From assembly GCA_020830965.2 (NCBI GenBank), contig JACCFC020000013.1, forward strand, positions 36,429 through 100,428: a DNA stretch of 64,000 nucleotides, in the 5' to 3' direction. The notes beneath the pieces were generated by a model. It saw only the letters and a program-made list of their open reading frames with translations, searched no databases and was not told the DNA's origin. This document shows positions 28,801 to 37,361 of the stretch, piece by piece. The position numbers were made by a program, and so were the translations under genes. Numbering within the stretch: position 1 is the first letter of the stretch; each line of letters opens with the position of its first letter. Source of the stretch: Neisseriaceae bacterium TC5R-5 (GTDB lineage Bacteria; Pseudomonadota; Gammaproteobacteria; Burkholderiales; Chromobacteriaceae).

Positions 28801-29550
28801 ATGATCGTGAGAATAGCCGCTATTTCTGATATTCACGGCAACCTTGCGGCACTGGAAGCAGTGCTGGCGGATATTGCACAGCAGCACGCGGATATCACTG
28901 TCAATCTTGGCGATATTCTATCGGGCGCCCTGCTGCCAAGTGAAACAGCCGATTGCCTGATGGCACTAGACCTACCTACTATTCGTGGCAACCATGAACG
29001 ACAGCTACTTGGTGGCCAGCCAGACAAGATGAGCCCATCCGACCGCTATGCGCATCAGCAACTAAACCCGACACAGCGCAATTGGCTGGCCAGCCTACCC
29101 AGTGAGCACTGGCTGAACGAGCAGGTGCTGATGGTGCACGGTACGCCAGACAGTGATCTGGATTACTTTCTCGACACCGTCACGGCAGCGGGTTGTCGAG
29201 CCGCCACAGAACAAGAAGTACACACCCGTGCGGGTGCTTGCAAAGCCTCATTGATTTTATGCGGCCACACCCATCTACCGCGTAGTATGCAATTGGACAA
29301 TGGCTGTCTAATCGTCAATCCGGGTAGTGTTGGTTTGCAAGCTTACGACGATGAGCGTCCGCACTATCACCGCATGGAAACCTGCTCACCGCATGCACGC
29401 TATGCAATTATTGAACACCAAGCTGATGGCTGGTCAGTAAGTTGGCGGCTAGTTGATTACGACTGGCATAGCGCAGCCGCGCTGGCAACACACCATCAAC
29501 GCCTGGATTGGGTTGCACCACTGCTGCGCGGCAGGGTTGCGGATCATTAA
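28801..29550 (+). CDS. Calcineurin-like metallophosphoesterase (YfcE type)
   Basis: 249 residues. Metal-binding motifs in order: SDIHGNLAAL (residues 9-18), NLGDILSG, IRGNHERQL, MVHGTPDSD, and CGHTHLPRS near 160, then NPGSVGLQ. This is the YfcE/MJ0936-like phosphodiesterase layout. Preceded by CAGGAGAG 13 bases after the LOG stop. Substrate unknown. Confidence 0.83.
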   Translation: MIVRIAAISDIHGNLAALEAVLADIAQQHADITVNLGDILSGALLPSETADCLMALDLPTIRGNHERQLLGGQPDKMSPSDRYAHQQLNPTQRNWLASLPSEHWLNEQVLMVHGTPDSDLDYFLDTVTAAGCRAATEQEVHTRAGACKASLILCGHTHLPRSMQLDNGCLIVNPGSVGLQAYDDERPHYHRMETCSPHARYAIIEHQADGWSVSWRLVDYDWHSAAALATHHQRLDWVAPLLRGRVADH

Positions 29551-29580
29551 AGGCTGATGTGCCAACGCACGACGCGAACG

Positions 29581-29615
29581 ATTAAGGGGCAATGGAACTT
29601 CCATTGCCCCTTAAT
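29581..29615. terminator. Bidirectional terminator between convergent genes
   Basis: ATTAAGGGGCAATGGA and its exact complement TCCATTGCCCCTTAAT enclose three bases. It lies between the phosphoesterase gene (+) and the YbjN-family gene (-) and would serve both. Confidence 0.85.
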
Positions 29616-29640
29616 CATAAAAACCTACACTGCCGCCTAC

Positions 29641-30147
29641 TTACGCCAGCGACTCTTTCAACACCGGAATCTCCACCGGCTCAGAGTCAGCCGCTGCACC
29701 AGCAGACTGAGCGGCAAAATTACGCAGATGTAAAAACACCTGGCCCAGCATTTGCGTCCACAGCTGAACCATCATATTCATATGCTCCTGCGTCACGCCA
29801 CCTAATAGCAGCACGTCCATTTCCAGCGAAATCACGCCGGGATGCTCTGCTATCCGAACGAAACGCTTGCTACGGTGCCACTCAGCAATCAGGCCTTCCG
29901 GTATACTGCCACCCTCTACCCGCAACGGGCAGTTCAAGGTGAAGTCCAAATAGTGACCAGCCTCAGGAGCCGCATTACCCCACAGCACCTGGAAGGCCAC
30001 GCCTTGGCTGGCACTTTGCAAGCTCACTACGCCGTTATTTTCTACAGTATTGACTGTGCAACCAGCCGCCTTGATAGCCTCAGCCACCTGCTCGGCATTG
30101 GCACTGAAAAGCAAGGCAGGTGTAGAGGTTTCTTGTTGTTGTGTCAT
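29641..30147 (-). CDS. YbjN-domain protein
   Basis: 168 residues of the YbjN family, whose fold resembles type III secretion chaperones. Visible features are the central LDFTLNCPLR strand region, RFVRIAEHPGVISLEMDVLL and the helix GVTQEHMNMMVQLWTQML, followed by a short Ala-rich linker and acidic tail. It may bind partner proteins; E. coli YbjN affects stress and motility, but no mechanism can be assigned here. AGGACTG precedes the ATG. Confidence 0.72.
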   Translation of the reverse strand: MTQQQETSTPALLFSANAEQVAEAIKAAGCTVNTVENNGVVSLQSASQGVAFQVLWGNAAPEAGHYLDFTLNCPLRVEGGSIPEGLIAEWHRSKRFVRIAEHPGVISLEMDVLLLGGVTQEHMNMMVQLWTQMLGQVFLHLRNFAAQSAGAAADSEPVEIPVLKESLA

Positions 30148-30179
30148 GATCAGTCCTGATAATAAATTTCTTGTATTAA

Positions 30180-30365
30180 TTAATAGCTTGGCAGCACAGC
30201 ATCTCTCTGCACTGTCATGGTATTTGTCAGCATGGCCGAGTCTATAGTGGCAATGCCGAAAACATCTAAACGCCCATTATTATAACCTACTACCATATCA
30301 CTGTCTTGCCCCAGCAATCGGGGATATTTCCGCAAGAATTTTGCCATCGCGCCCGCCATGAACAT
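30180..30365 (-). CDS. Small hypothetical protein upstream of the YbjN-family gene
   Basis: 61 residues, MFMAGAMAKFLRKYPRLLGQ at the start and no recognisable family. The ATG has AAGGGGG about 8 bases upstream. The frame ends 32 bases before the YbjN-family start on the same strand. A TATAAT on the minus strand inside it may instead be that gene's promoter, so the reading frame could be accidental. Confidence 0.35.
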   Translation of the reverse strand: MFMAGAMAKFLRKYPRLLGQDSDMVVGYNNGRLDVFGIATIDSAMLTNTMTVQRDAVLPSY

Positions 30366-30454
30366 TGCCCCACCCCCTTAGCACGACTACAATCCACGCC
30401 ATCTTTTTTCAAAAGCGAAAACCTTAACTTTCGCTGCTTTTTTGGGTGTTATTC

Positions 30455-32173
30455 ATGACCATTCTTCAGTTAATCAACCAACGGGTCAGCGTTGCTCTGG
30501 CGGCTGCCGGCGTAGCGGATGCCCCGCCAGTGGTACAGCCTGCCTCCAAAGCCGAATTTGGCGACTACCAGGTAAACGGCATTATGGCGGCGGCCAAACA
30601 ACTGAAATGCAATCCGCGCGAACTCGCACAAAAAGTTGTCGCCGCCCTTGATTTGAACGACATCGCGGAAAAAGTTGAGATTGCCGGCCCCGGTTTTCTG
30701 AATATCCACCTGGCAGCCGATTACATCGCTCAACGCAACCAGGCAGCACTGCAAGACGATAAGCTAGGCCTGGCCCCTGTCGCACCGCAACGCATCATGG
30801 TGGAATACTCCTCGCCCAATCTGGCCAAAGAAATGCACGTGGGGCATTTGCGCTCCTCCATCATCGGTGATGCACTGGCACGCATCATCGAATTCGTCGG
30901 CCATGATGTGATCCGCGCCAACCATGTCGGCGACTGGGGAACACAATTCGGCATGCTGACCGCCTATCTGGTCGAAACCCAGCAACAAGACAAGCCCGAC
31001 ATCGCGCTAGCCGATCTGGAAACCTTCTACCGCAATGCCAAAATCCGCTTTGACGAAAGCCCCGAATTTGCCGACCGCGCCCGCGACTACGTCGTTAAGC
31101 TACAAAGCGGCGATGCCAGCATCCTCAAACTATGGCGCCAGTTTGTCGACACCTCGCTTACCCATTGCGAAGCGGTCTACCACAAACTCAATGTCAGCCT
31201 TGGCCGCGAACATGTCAGAGGCGAATCCAGCTATAACGACGACCTGCCAGTAATCGTGCAGGAACTGCGTAGTGCCGGCCTGCTGACAGAAAACGACGGT
31301 GCCCAGGTGGTTTATCTGGAAGCCTTCCGCACCCAGGAAGATAAACCGATGGGGGTGATCATTCAGAAAAAAGACGGCGGTTACCTCTATACCACCACCG
31401 ACCTGGGTGCCATACGCTACCGTTACCACACCCTGCATCTGGATCGCGTCATCTACGTGGTAGACGCACGGCAAAGCCAGCACTTTGCACAACTGTTCAG
31501 CATCAGCCGCCAGGCCCACTTCGCACCGGACAGCATGCAACTGGAACACGTCGGCTTTGGCGTAATGATGGGAGAGGATGGCAAGCCATTCAAAACCCGC
31601 TCCGGTGACACCATCAAGCTGATAGACCTGCTCAAAGAAGCCGAACAGCGCGCCTACACCTTGGTATCCACCCGCAGCCCGGAACTGCCAGAAACCGAGC
31701 GACATGCCATTGCCAGTGCCGTCGGCATCGCTGCGGTCAAATACGCCGACCTCAGCAAGAACCGCCTCAGTGACTACATCTTCAACTGGGACAGTATGCT
31801 ATCGTTCGAAGGCAATACCGCCCCCTATCTGCAATATGCCTATACCCGCACCCAAAGCCTGCTGCGTAAAGCCACCGACTACGATCAGCACGCCGCCATC
31901 GTGCTGAATGACAGCACAGAGAAACAACTGGCGGTGGCGCTCACCCAATTTGAAGATGTGCTGCAGAACGTGGTGGAAAGCTGCTACCCACATCATCTGG
32001 CGCAATACCTCTATCAACTGGCCACGCTATTCTCACGCTTTTACGAAGCCTGCCCCATTCTCAAAAGCGAAGGTGCTGTGCGCGCCAGCCGCCTGCAGCT
32101 CACCGCCCTAAGCGGCAAAACCTTGCAAACCGGCTTAAACCTGTTGGGCATCCAGGTTATGGATATCATGTAA
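30455..32173 (+). CDS. argS: Arginine--tRNA ligase
   Basis: 572 residues, class I aminoacyl-tRNA synthetase charging tRNA-Arg. The N-terminal additional domain (about 1-90) precedes the HIGH-type motif HVGHLRSSIIGD near residue 128, followed by the Rossmann core with GDTIKLIDLL, where the usual KMSKS lysine motif is replaced as in many ArgRS (KPFKTRSGDTIKL). The C-terminal helical anticodon-binding domain (about 440-572) carries YLQYAYTRTQSLLRK. The ATG at 30455 is chosen over a GTG 9 bases earlier. Confidence 0.94.
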   Translation: MTILQLINQRVSVALAAAGVADAPPVVQPASKAEFGDYQVNGIMAAAKQLKCNPRELAQKVVAALDLNDIAEKVEIAGPGFLNIHLAADYIAQRNQAALQDDKLGLAPVAPQRIMVEYSSPNLAKEMHVGHLRSSIIGDALARIIEFVGHDVIRANHVGDWGTQFGMLTAYLVETQQQDKPDIALADLETFYRNAKIRFDESPEFADRARDYVVKLQSGDASILKLWRQFVDTSLTHCEAVYHKLNVSLGREHVRGESSYNDDLPVIVQELRSAGLLTENDGAQVVYLEAFRTQEDKPMGVIIQKKDGGYLYTTTDLGAIRYRYHTLHLDRVIYVVDARQSQHFAQLFSISRQAHFAPDSMQLEHVGFGVMMGEDGKPFKTRSGDTIKLIDLLKEAEQRAYTLVSTRSPELPETERHAIASAVGIAAVKYADLSKNRLSDYIFNWDSMLSFEGNTAPYLQYAYTRTQSLLRKATDYDQHAAIVLNDSTEKQLAVALTQFEDVLQNVVESCYPHHLAQYLYQLATLFSRFYEACPILKSEGAVRASRLQLTALSGKTLQTGLNLLGIQVMDIM

Positions 32174-32223
32174 TCCGCAGCAAAGAGCACCAGCTTAAGC
32201 TAGCTTTAAATAGAGAGGGCCTA

Positions 32224-32229
32224 TATAAT
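32224..32229 (+). promoter_or_regulatory. -10 element of the ssrA promoter
   Basis: TATAAT lies 19 bases before the mature tmRNA 5' end, consistent with a short 5' leader removed by RNase P. No clear -35 hexamer is seen 16-18 bases upstream. Confidence 0.55.
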
Positions 32230-32247
32230 CGGCGCTCTCTTACATCT

Positions 32248-32612
32248 GGGGGCGACCTGGTTTCGACGGGGGTTGCGAAGCAGATGAGGGCATACCGGGA
32301 TTTCAGTCACCCCGTAAAACACTGAATTTTTTTAGTCGCAAACGACGAAACTTACGCTCTAGCAGCCTAACGGCCGGCTAGACACTACAACGGTTCGCAG
32401 ATGGGCCGGGGGCGTCAAAACCCTGTAGTGTTACTCTACATCTGCTAGTGCTGTGCCGGGTTACTTGGTTCAGTGCGAAATAATAGGTAACTCGCCAAAG
32501 CCCAGCCTGTCCGTCGGCGTGGTGGCGGTTAAATCCAAATGACACGACTAAGTATGTAGAACTCACTGTAGAGGACTTTCGGACGCGGGTTCGATTCCCG
32601 CCGCCTCCACCA
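32248..32612 (+). ncRNA. ssrA: Transfer-messenger RNA (tmRNA)
   Basis: 365 nt from GGGGGCGACC to the encoded CCA. The 5' and 3' ends form the alanine tRNA-like acceptor (GGGGGC with GCCTCC), and TTCGATTCCCGCC is the T-arm. The resume codon GCA is at 32338 and the tag frame 32338-32370 encodes ANDETYALAA, then stop. It rescues stalled ribosomes and tags the nascent chain for proteolysis. The 3' end of ssrA is a classic integration site for islands, and foreign DNA begins directly downstream. Confidence 0.97.
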
Positions 32613-32620
32613 GAATGTGG

Positions 32621-32653
32621 AATCCCAACCCTTATCCGGTTGGGATTTTTTTT
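32621..32653 (+). terminator. ssrA terminator
   Basis: AATCCCAACC pairs with GGTTGGGATT around a seven-base loop, followed by a run of eight T residues. Confidence 0.92.
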
Positions 32654-32753
32654 GCCCGTTCCCCCTAGGTTGGCGCGGGCTTGCGGCCCTTGCCTCTTGA
32701 GCATAACCCTCCGGAAGTCGCCGTTCCCGGCGTACATTCCGCCGTTTTTCTCT

Positions 32754-32831
32754 CTCGGTCGATCTGTATTCCTGACTCAGCAGCGTGGCGAGACGGCAAT
32801 CAACTTGGAATCGAAGATTTGCAGCACTCAT
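32754..32831 (-). pseudogene. Truncated 5' end of a GHKL-type ATPase gene
   Basis: After GGAG an ATG at 32831 opens MSAANLRFQVDCRLATLLSQ followed by EYRSTE. This is the characteristic N-terminus of GHKL/MORC-like ATPases found in defence operons, which continues with the ELVDNAWDAD-type ATP motif in intact proteins. Here similarity stops after about 26 residues and the frame runs into unrelated basic sequence and the ssrA terminator. The gene was the next one in the operon and has been cut off at the island edge. Confidence 0.55.
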
Positions 32832-32905
32832 GGATGGCTCCTACTGCGGTATCCGATGCAGATGGTTGTCCGCCTCGTTCACCGATTTCGCAATCAGGTG
32901 TCCAC

Positions 32906-35900
32906 TCATGCCAGCACCCGGAAAAGTTTCTTCAAGTAGGCGCTGGCACCATCCTCCATGAACAACACATGGCGGCTTTCCAGATCGGCCTTCTTTGTCG
33001 GGTCGCCCACGTTAAGCAGGTCGGCGAACTTCGTCGGCGAGAGAACGAAGGCATTCAACACCAACGGCGCTTCGCCCGCCTTGGCCTGCGCCGCCAGCGT
33101 TGTTTCCAGTGTCTTCACTTCCTTGTACAGACCCAGCTTGGGGTGCGACAGGTCGAGATTGCGCAGACCCTTCGGATCGACAAAGGTCAGCCACTGCTTG
33201 CCGCTGGCATCGTCCACCAGCCACAGCAGGAAGTCCGGATAGAAGTTGCCCGCCAATGCGAAGCCCAAGCCCTTTTCTTCTCGATCTGCATTGCGCAACA
33301 GGTACAGGCTGCGTGGGCCAATCGCTTCCTTACCTTCGCCAGAGTTGTAGAACGCCTCCAGATCGCGGACGAACTCCCATTCGCTCGGCGCGTCAAACGC
33401 CAACGGACGCAACTTCAGCGGCACCGCATCTTTGTCCTCCAATGCCAGCAGCGGGTAATACAAGTGCCGGTCGAAACTGATGGCCACCATGTGCGGCGTG
33501 TTCCATATGCTGGCCTCGCCGATCTTGCCGTCCGTCACCAGCTTCTTCAGCACTTCCAGCTTCGCCAGATACTCCAGACCGTCGTCGCTGTTCTCGATCT
33601 CGAACTGGTACAGCTTGAGCATCGACCCGTGGTCTTCATCGATGTGGGTGATATCGTAGAACTGGCCTTCGTAGCCGGTCTTCAGGGCCTTGTAGAAGCG
33701 GTCGGTGTAGTCCGTCAGCAGTCGCAGCAAGATGTCTTCCTGCTTGCGGATATCGGCGAAGGTCGTCACGTTCAGCTCCGCCGCCGGAATGAACAGTGTG
33801 TACCAATCCTGCTCCCCCGCGCAGAAGTCGATCAGCTTCTGCCGTTCCAGCCGCAGATTGCTCCAGCTGCGCTGCAACTTGTAATCCTGCAAGGCCAGAT
33901 AGATGCGATCCCAGTTGAAAGCCGCAAACAGCGTCTGGTTCAGCTTGCCCTTGTGGCGGGCTTCCGTCGTGGGGGCTGTGCCCTTGTCCTTGCTGGACAG
34001 CGCTTCGACGCGCGGGTACAGGTCAAGCACCACATGCGGTGGCTTGATCTTGCCCTGGAACTGCGTGGGAATTTCGTACAGCCACGGGAAGTGTGTACGC
34101 TTGAACCCCAGTTTCTGGTTGTCCTTGTAGCCATCCTTCAGCGCCAAGGTCTTGAGCTTGCCCTTGGGCAGGTTGGCCCGTGTCGGGAAGTCCAGTGCCA
34201 GCACTTCATCGCTAGGCGTGATGCCTTCCTCGCGCAGGTAGTCTTTGAACGCAGCCATATAGCTGGCGCGCACGCCGAAGATGTTCAGCGCCTCCAGCTT
34301 GTCCAGATGCATGCCCTTGGGCCTGTCCTGCGGCAAGGTGCGCTTGAGCGAGAAGCCCTTGCCCTTGAGGCGCACCCCGCGACCGAACAACTGGATGATC
34401 TGCGAACCTTCACCCTGGCCCATATTCAGCAGGCCCATCGTGGACACGCGCCAACTGCTCCAGCCTTCTGTGAATTTGCGCGAGCCGATCAGCACATTGA
34501 GGCGGCTGTCCTTGTTGTTCAGCGTGCCGAACAGCGCGCCGCCGAAGTCGTCGCGTTCGCTGTCGAAGGCCTCGACGTCCTCGGCCATCCCGAAGAAGCC
34601 CGCATCGTCGCCGATGTTGATCAGGCCGAAGGGCTCTGCATCGCCCACGCGCAAGGCCAGCTCACCCTTGCTGTTCTTGATGTTGACCAGTTTCAAGCGC
34701 TGGCGGGCCGAGGCATTAAACACGCGCAGCAGGATGTCGGCGTACAGCTCATCCACGCGGCCACCGAAGCCCATTAACGGTGTGAAACGGCCGCTGAAGA
34801 TGTTGTTACCCTTGGCGTCCAAAATCTGCGCTTTGTCGGCAATCAGATCGGTCAGCCAGCTCTTGATCTGCGTTTCGCTGTTCAGGAAATCGGCGAGGAA
34901 GTTCACCACTTCCAGCATGTCCGACTCCTCGCCTGACACGGTATTGCCCACGAACACCCACAGCGGCTTTTCGATGTTGAAGTCGGCAAGCGCCGAGCGG
35001 TGCGTGCTCCACAGCCAGAGTTGCTGGTAGTAGGCCAGCAGGCAGGCGGTGAAATACTTGCGCGCGTTATCCGCCTGCTCGTAGGCCTCGCCGCTCATGT
35101 TGAGGATCAGCGACTCCTTGCCGTAGCCGTCCTCATAGAAGAACTTGTACGAGTAATCGAACAGGATGCACTTGGCGTAAATCTCGCGCGTAGCCGTGAT
35201 GCGCGCACGGCGCTTGTCCTCGGCGGTTAATTCATATCCCGCTTTGAAATCATCGACTTGCTGCTTTTCTACGGCACTCAAGTCACGGACTTTTCTTCCA
35301 GGAAACTCAACAGACCTATAAAAATCTGCCTTATTTTTACGAATCTCATCTTCAGCGCCTTCAATGGTTTTACCCTTAGCCACTGCCTGCCCGAAGGTGG
35401 CCGAGTACTCGAAGGCAAAACCACCGCGCACCAGCGCATCGCGCCGCGCTATCCACGCGCCTGCCGCCGTGCCCCTACCACGGTGGCCTTCGTCCACCAA
35501 CACCAGGTTGTTGCCCTCGAAGGCATCGACGGCGACAGTCTTTTCACCCATCTCATCGCCCAGCTTATTGATGTCGATGATCTCAATGGTGCCGCGCGCC
35601 GGTGACTGGGTCTTGTTGAAGAACTGGGAAAACCCGAAGCCAGACAGGTGCAGCTCCTCCAGATGCTGACGGCTCAAGCCTTCGTTGGGCGTGAGCAGGA
35701 TGATTTTGTCGGGAAAGCAATCGCTGCGCCCCGCCTGGAAATAGTGCAGGTACTGGCGGATGTTGACGTGCAGCAACAAGGTCTTGCCGCTGCCGGTGGC
35801 ATTCCAGAAGGCGATCTTGTTCAGGTCGTCCGCCTCGAAATCGCGCAACGGCTCCGCGCCCGTCTCGGCGCGGTAGCGCGTCATTTCCTCGTTCAGGCCA

Positions 35901-36301
35901 TCGAGCAATTCCTGACGGTGGTTGAAGTACCAGTCCAGATACAGCTCGGTGAATAGCAGCGAGAGGTACTGGAAGTACTTCATTTGTAGTTCGTGGCCTT
36001 CCAGCTTGTTGCGCTGGGCGGTAATGGCCTGCCAGTGGGCGACCACGTTCAAGTCGTAGCGTCGGAGAATGGCCTCGGGCACCTTGTTCGGGTCAAACAA
36101 GCCTCGGGTCAGCTCATGGAAGAACTTGCTCTGGCCGTCCTCGTCGATGCCCTCGAAGCGGTCATCGCCCAAGCGCATCTTGAGTGCCGCCAGCGTGCCA
36201 CCCTGAAAGAAACCCAGCACCCAGCGGTTGAGCACCAGCTCTTGGTGGAAGCTGCGCTTTTTGGCTACCGCATTATTTTTAGATTTAGTCTTTCGTGCCA
36301 T
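32906..36301 (-). CDS. Type III restriction Res-like helicase with C-terminal nuclease domain
   Basis: 1131 residues. Superfamily 2 helicase motifs: Walker A WNATGSGKT near 160, VDEGHRG near 270, and motif VI IIQLFGRGVRLKGKG near 630. A PD-(D/E)XK-type nuclease signature lies near the C-terminus: NFYPDFLLW near 1015 and FVDPKG near 1037. This is the Res layout of type III restriction enzymes, which translocate or switch along DNA and cut. It starts within the end of the DUF1016 gene (ATGGCACG at 36301), six codons after an alternative start. Partner of the methyltransferase upstream. Confidence 0.82.
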   Translation of the reverse strand: MARKTKSKNNAVAKKRSFHQELVLNRWVLGFFQGGTLAALKMRLGDDRFEGIDEDGQSKFFHELTRGLFDPNKVPEAILRRYDLNVVAHWQAITAQRNKLEGHELQMKYFQYLSLLFTELYLDWYFNHRQELLDGLNEEMTRYRAETGAEPLRDFEADDLNKIAFWNATGSGKTLLLHVNIRQYLHYFQAGRSDCFPDKIILLTPNEGLSRQHLEELHLSGFGFSQFFNKTQSPARGTIEIIDINKLGDEMGEKTVAVDAFEGNNLVLVDEGHRGRGTAAGAWIARRDALVRGGFAFEYSATFGQAVAKGKTIEGAEDEIRKNKADFYRSVEFPGRKVRDLSAVEKQQVDDFKAGYELTAEDKRRARITATREIYAKCILFDYSYKFFYEDGYGKESLILNMSGEAYEQADNARKYFTACLLAYYQQLWLWSTHRSALADFNIEKPLWVFVGNTVSGEESDMLEVVNFLADFLNSETQIKSWLTDLIADKAQILDAKGNNIFSGRFTPLMGFGGRVDELYADILLRVFNASARQRLKLVNIKNSKGELALRVGDAEPFGLINIGDDAGFFGMAEDVEAFDSERDDFGGALFGTLNNKDSRLNVLIGSRKFTEGWSSWRVSTMGLLNMGQGEGSQIIQLFGRGVRLKGKGFSLKRTLPQDRPKGMHLDKLEALNIFGVRASYMAAFKDYLREEGITPSDEVLALDFPTRANLPKGKLKTLALKDGYKDNQKLGFKRTHFPWLYEIPTQFQGKIKPPHVVLDLYPRVEALSSKDKGTAPTTEARHKGKLNQTLFAAFNWDRIYLALQDYKLQRSWSNLRLERQKLIDFCAGEQDWYTLFIPAAELNVTTFADIRKQEDILLRLLTDYTDRFYKALKTGYEGQFYDITHIDEDHGSMLKLYQFEIENSDDGLEYLAKLEVLKKLVTDGKIGEASIWNTPHMVAISFDRHLYYPLLALEDKDAVPLKLRPLAFDAPSEWEFVRDLEAFYNSGEGKEAIGPRSLYLLRNADREEKGLGFALAGNFYPDFLLWLVDDASGKQWLTFVDPKGLRNLDLSHPKLGLYKEVKTLETTLAAQAKAGEAPLVLNAFVLSPTKFADLLNVGDPTKKADLESRHVLFMEDGASAYLKKLFRVLA

Positions 36302-37361
36302 CGTCCGCCTCAGATTCATTCATATTCATGGCCAAGCGAATGGCTTCAGCATCTCGGGACAACTCCATGCGTAGTTCGTCTTCGGTCGGCAACACGAGCC
36401 TGTAGCGACTGGCAAACAATTGCTCGTTGCCATTGAGCACCGAATAACGCACCACCGACTGATCTTTGCGCTCGCACAGCAGGATGCCCACTGTGGGGTT
36501 GTCGCCCTCGCCGCGCTTGAGGTCGTCGTACATGCGCACATACATATCCATCTGTCCGATGTCCTGGTGCGTCAGTTCGGATGTTTTCAGATCAATCAAC
36601 ACAAAGCATTTGAGCAAGTAGTTGTAGAACACCAAGTCGATATAGAAGTCCTTGCTCTCTGTGCTGATGCGCTGCTGCCGCGCGACAAACGCAAAACCCT
36701 TGCCCAGCTCCAGCAAAAAAGCTTGCAACTTGTCCATCAAGCCTTGCTCCAGGCTGGATTCGAGCAGCTTGCCCGCGCCTTGCAGACCAAGGAATTCGAG
36801 CATCACCGGGTCGCGCACAAAGGCGCGGGGCGATGGGTCCAGACCAGCTAAGTTTTGCTGTGCCTCATCGGCCACTGCGGCCTTGTCCTGGCTCAGCAAC
36901 AAGCGCTCGTAATACAGCGTGCCCATTTGGCGCTCCAGCGCACGCGAGCTCCAGTTTTGCGTAGCCGCCTCATGCATATACCACAGGCGGGCATCTTCTT
37001 TTTCCACACGGGTCAGCAGACGGTAGTGCGTCCAGCTCAATTCGTGACGCAGTGCGTCACATTTTCGAAAGGCCAGATAAAACAGACGCATATAGCGCAA
37101 ATTAGAAGCATCAAAACCCTTGCCAAACTCTGCCGATAACTGCTCGGCTAGCAGCGGTAACAGGCGCTTGCCATAAGCCGCCCGCGCCTGCCCGGCCTGT
37201 TCAAACTCCACAATATGCCGCCCAATCTGCCAGCAGGTCTGCACTTGGATCACATCCACCGCCCGCAAGGCGCGGCTGCGCGCATTGGCAATGAGTGTGC
37301 GCAGCGTACCCAGCAAAGGCACAAGGTCAGCGCTGGCCGCCAAGCGCTTGTCGCCCGCCAT
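36285..37361 (-). CDS. DUF1016/YhcG-family PD-(D/E)XK nuclease
   Basis: 358 residues. The N-terminal DUF1016 helical domain includes CWQIGRHIVEFEQ, YGKRLLPLLAEQL and LSWTHYRLL. The C-terminal nuclease core has D242 (FYIDLVFYN) and D257-x-K259 (VLIDLKTSEL). Proteins of this kind recur in restriction and defence operons. The ATG overlaps the methyltransferase stop as TGATG and the end overlaps the Res-like gene, so it is an integral operon member. Its role beside a Res subunit that has its own nuclease domain is not established. Confidence 0.82.
   Translation of the reverse strand: MAGDKRLAASADLVPLLGTLRTLIANARSRALRAVDVIQVQTCWQIGRHIVEFEQAGQARAAYGKRLLPLLAEQLSAEFGKGFDASNLRYMRLFYLAFRKCDALRHELSWTHYRLLTRVEKEDARLWYMHEAATQNWSSRALERQMGTLYYERLLLSQDKAAVADEAQQNLAGLDPSPRAFVRDPVMLEFLGLQGAGKLLESSLEQGLMDKLQAFLLELGKGFAFVARQQRISTESKDFYIDLVFYNYLLKCFVLIDLKTSELTHQDIGQMDMYVRMYDDLKRGEGDNPTVGILLCERKDQSVVRYSVLNGNEQLFASRYRLVLPTEDELRMELSRDAEAIRLAMNMNESEADDGTKD

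Noticed and set aside
32681..34777. A 698-codon open frame on the plus strand
   Set aside because: It is antisense to the Res-like helicase-nuclease gene, whose motifs are clear. The long frame reflects high G+C and codon bias.
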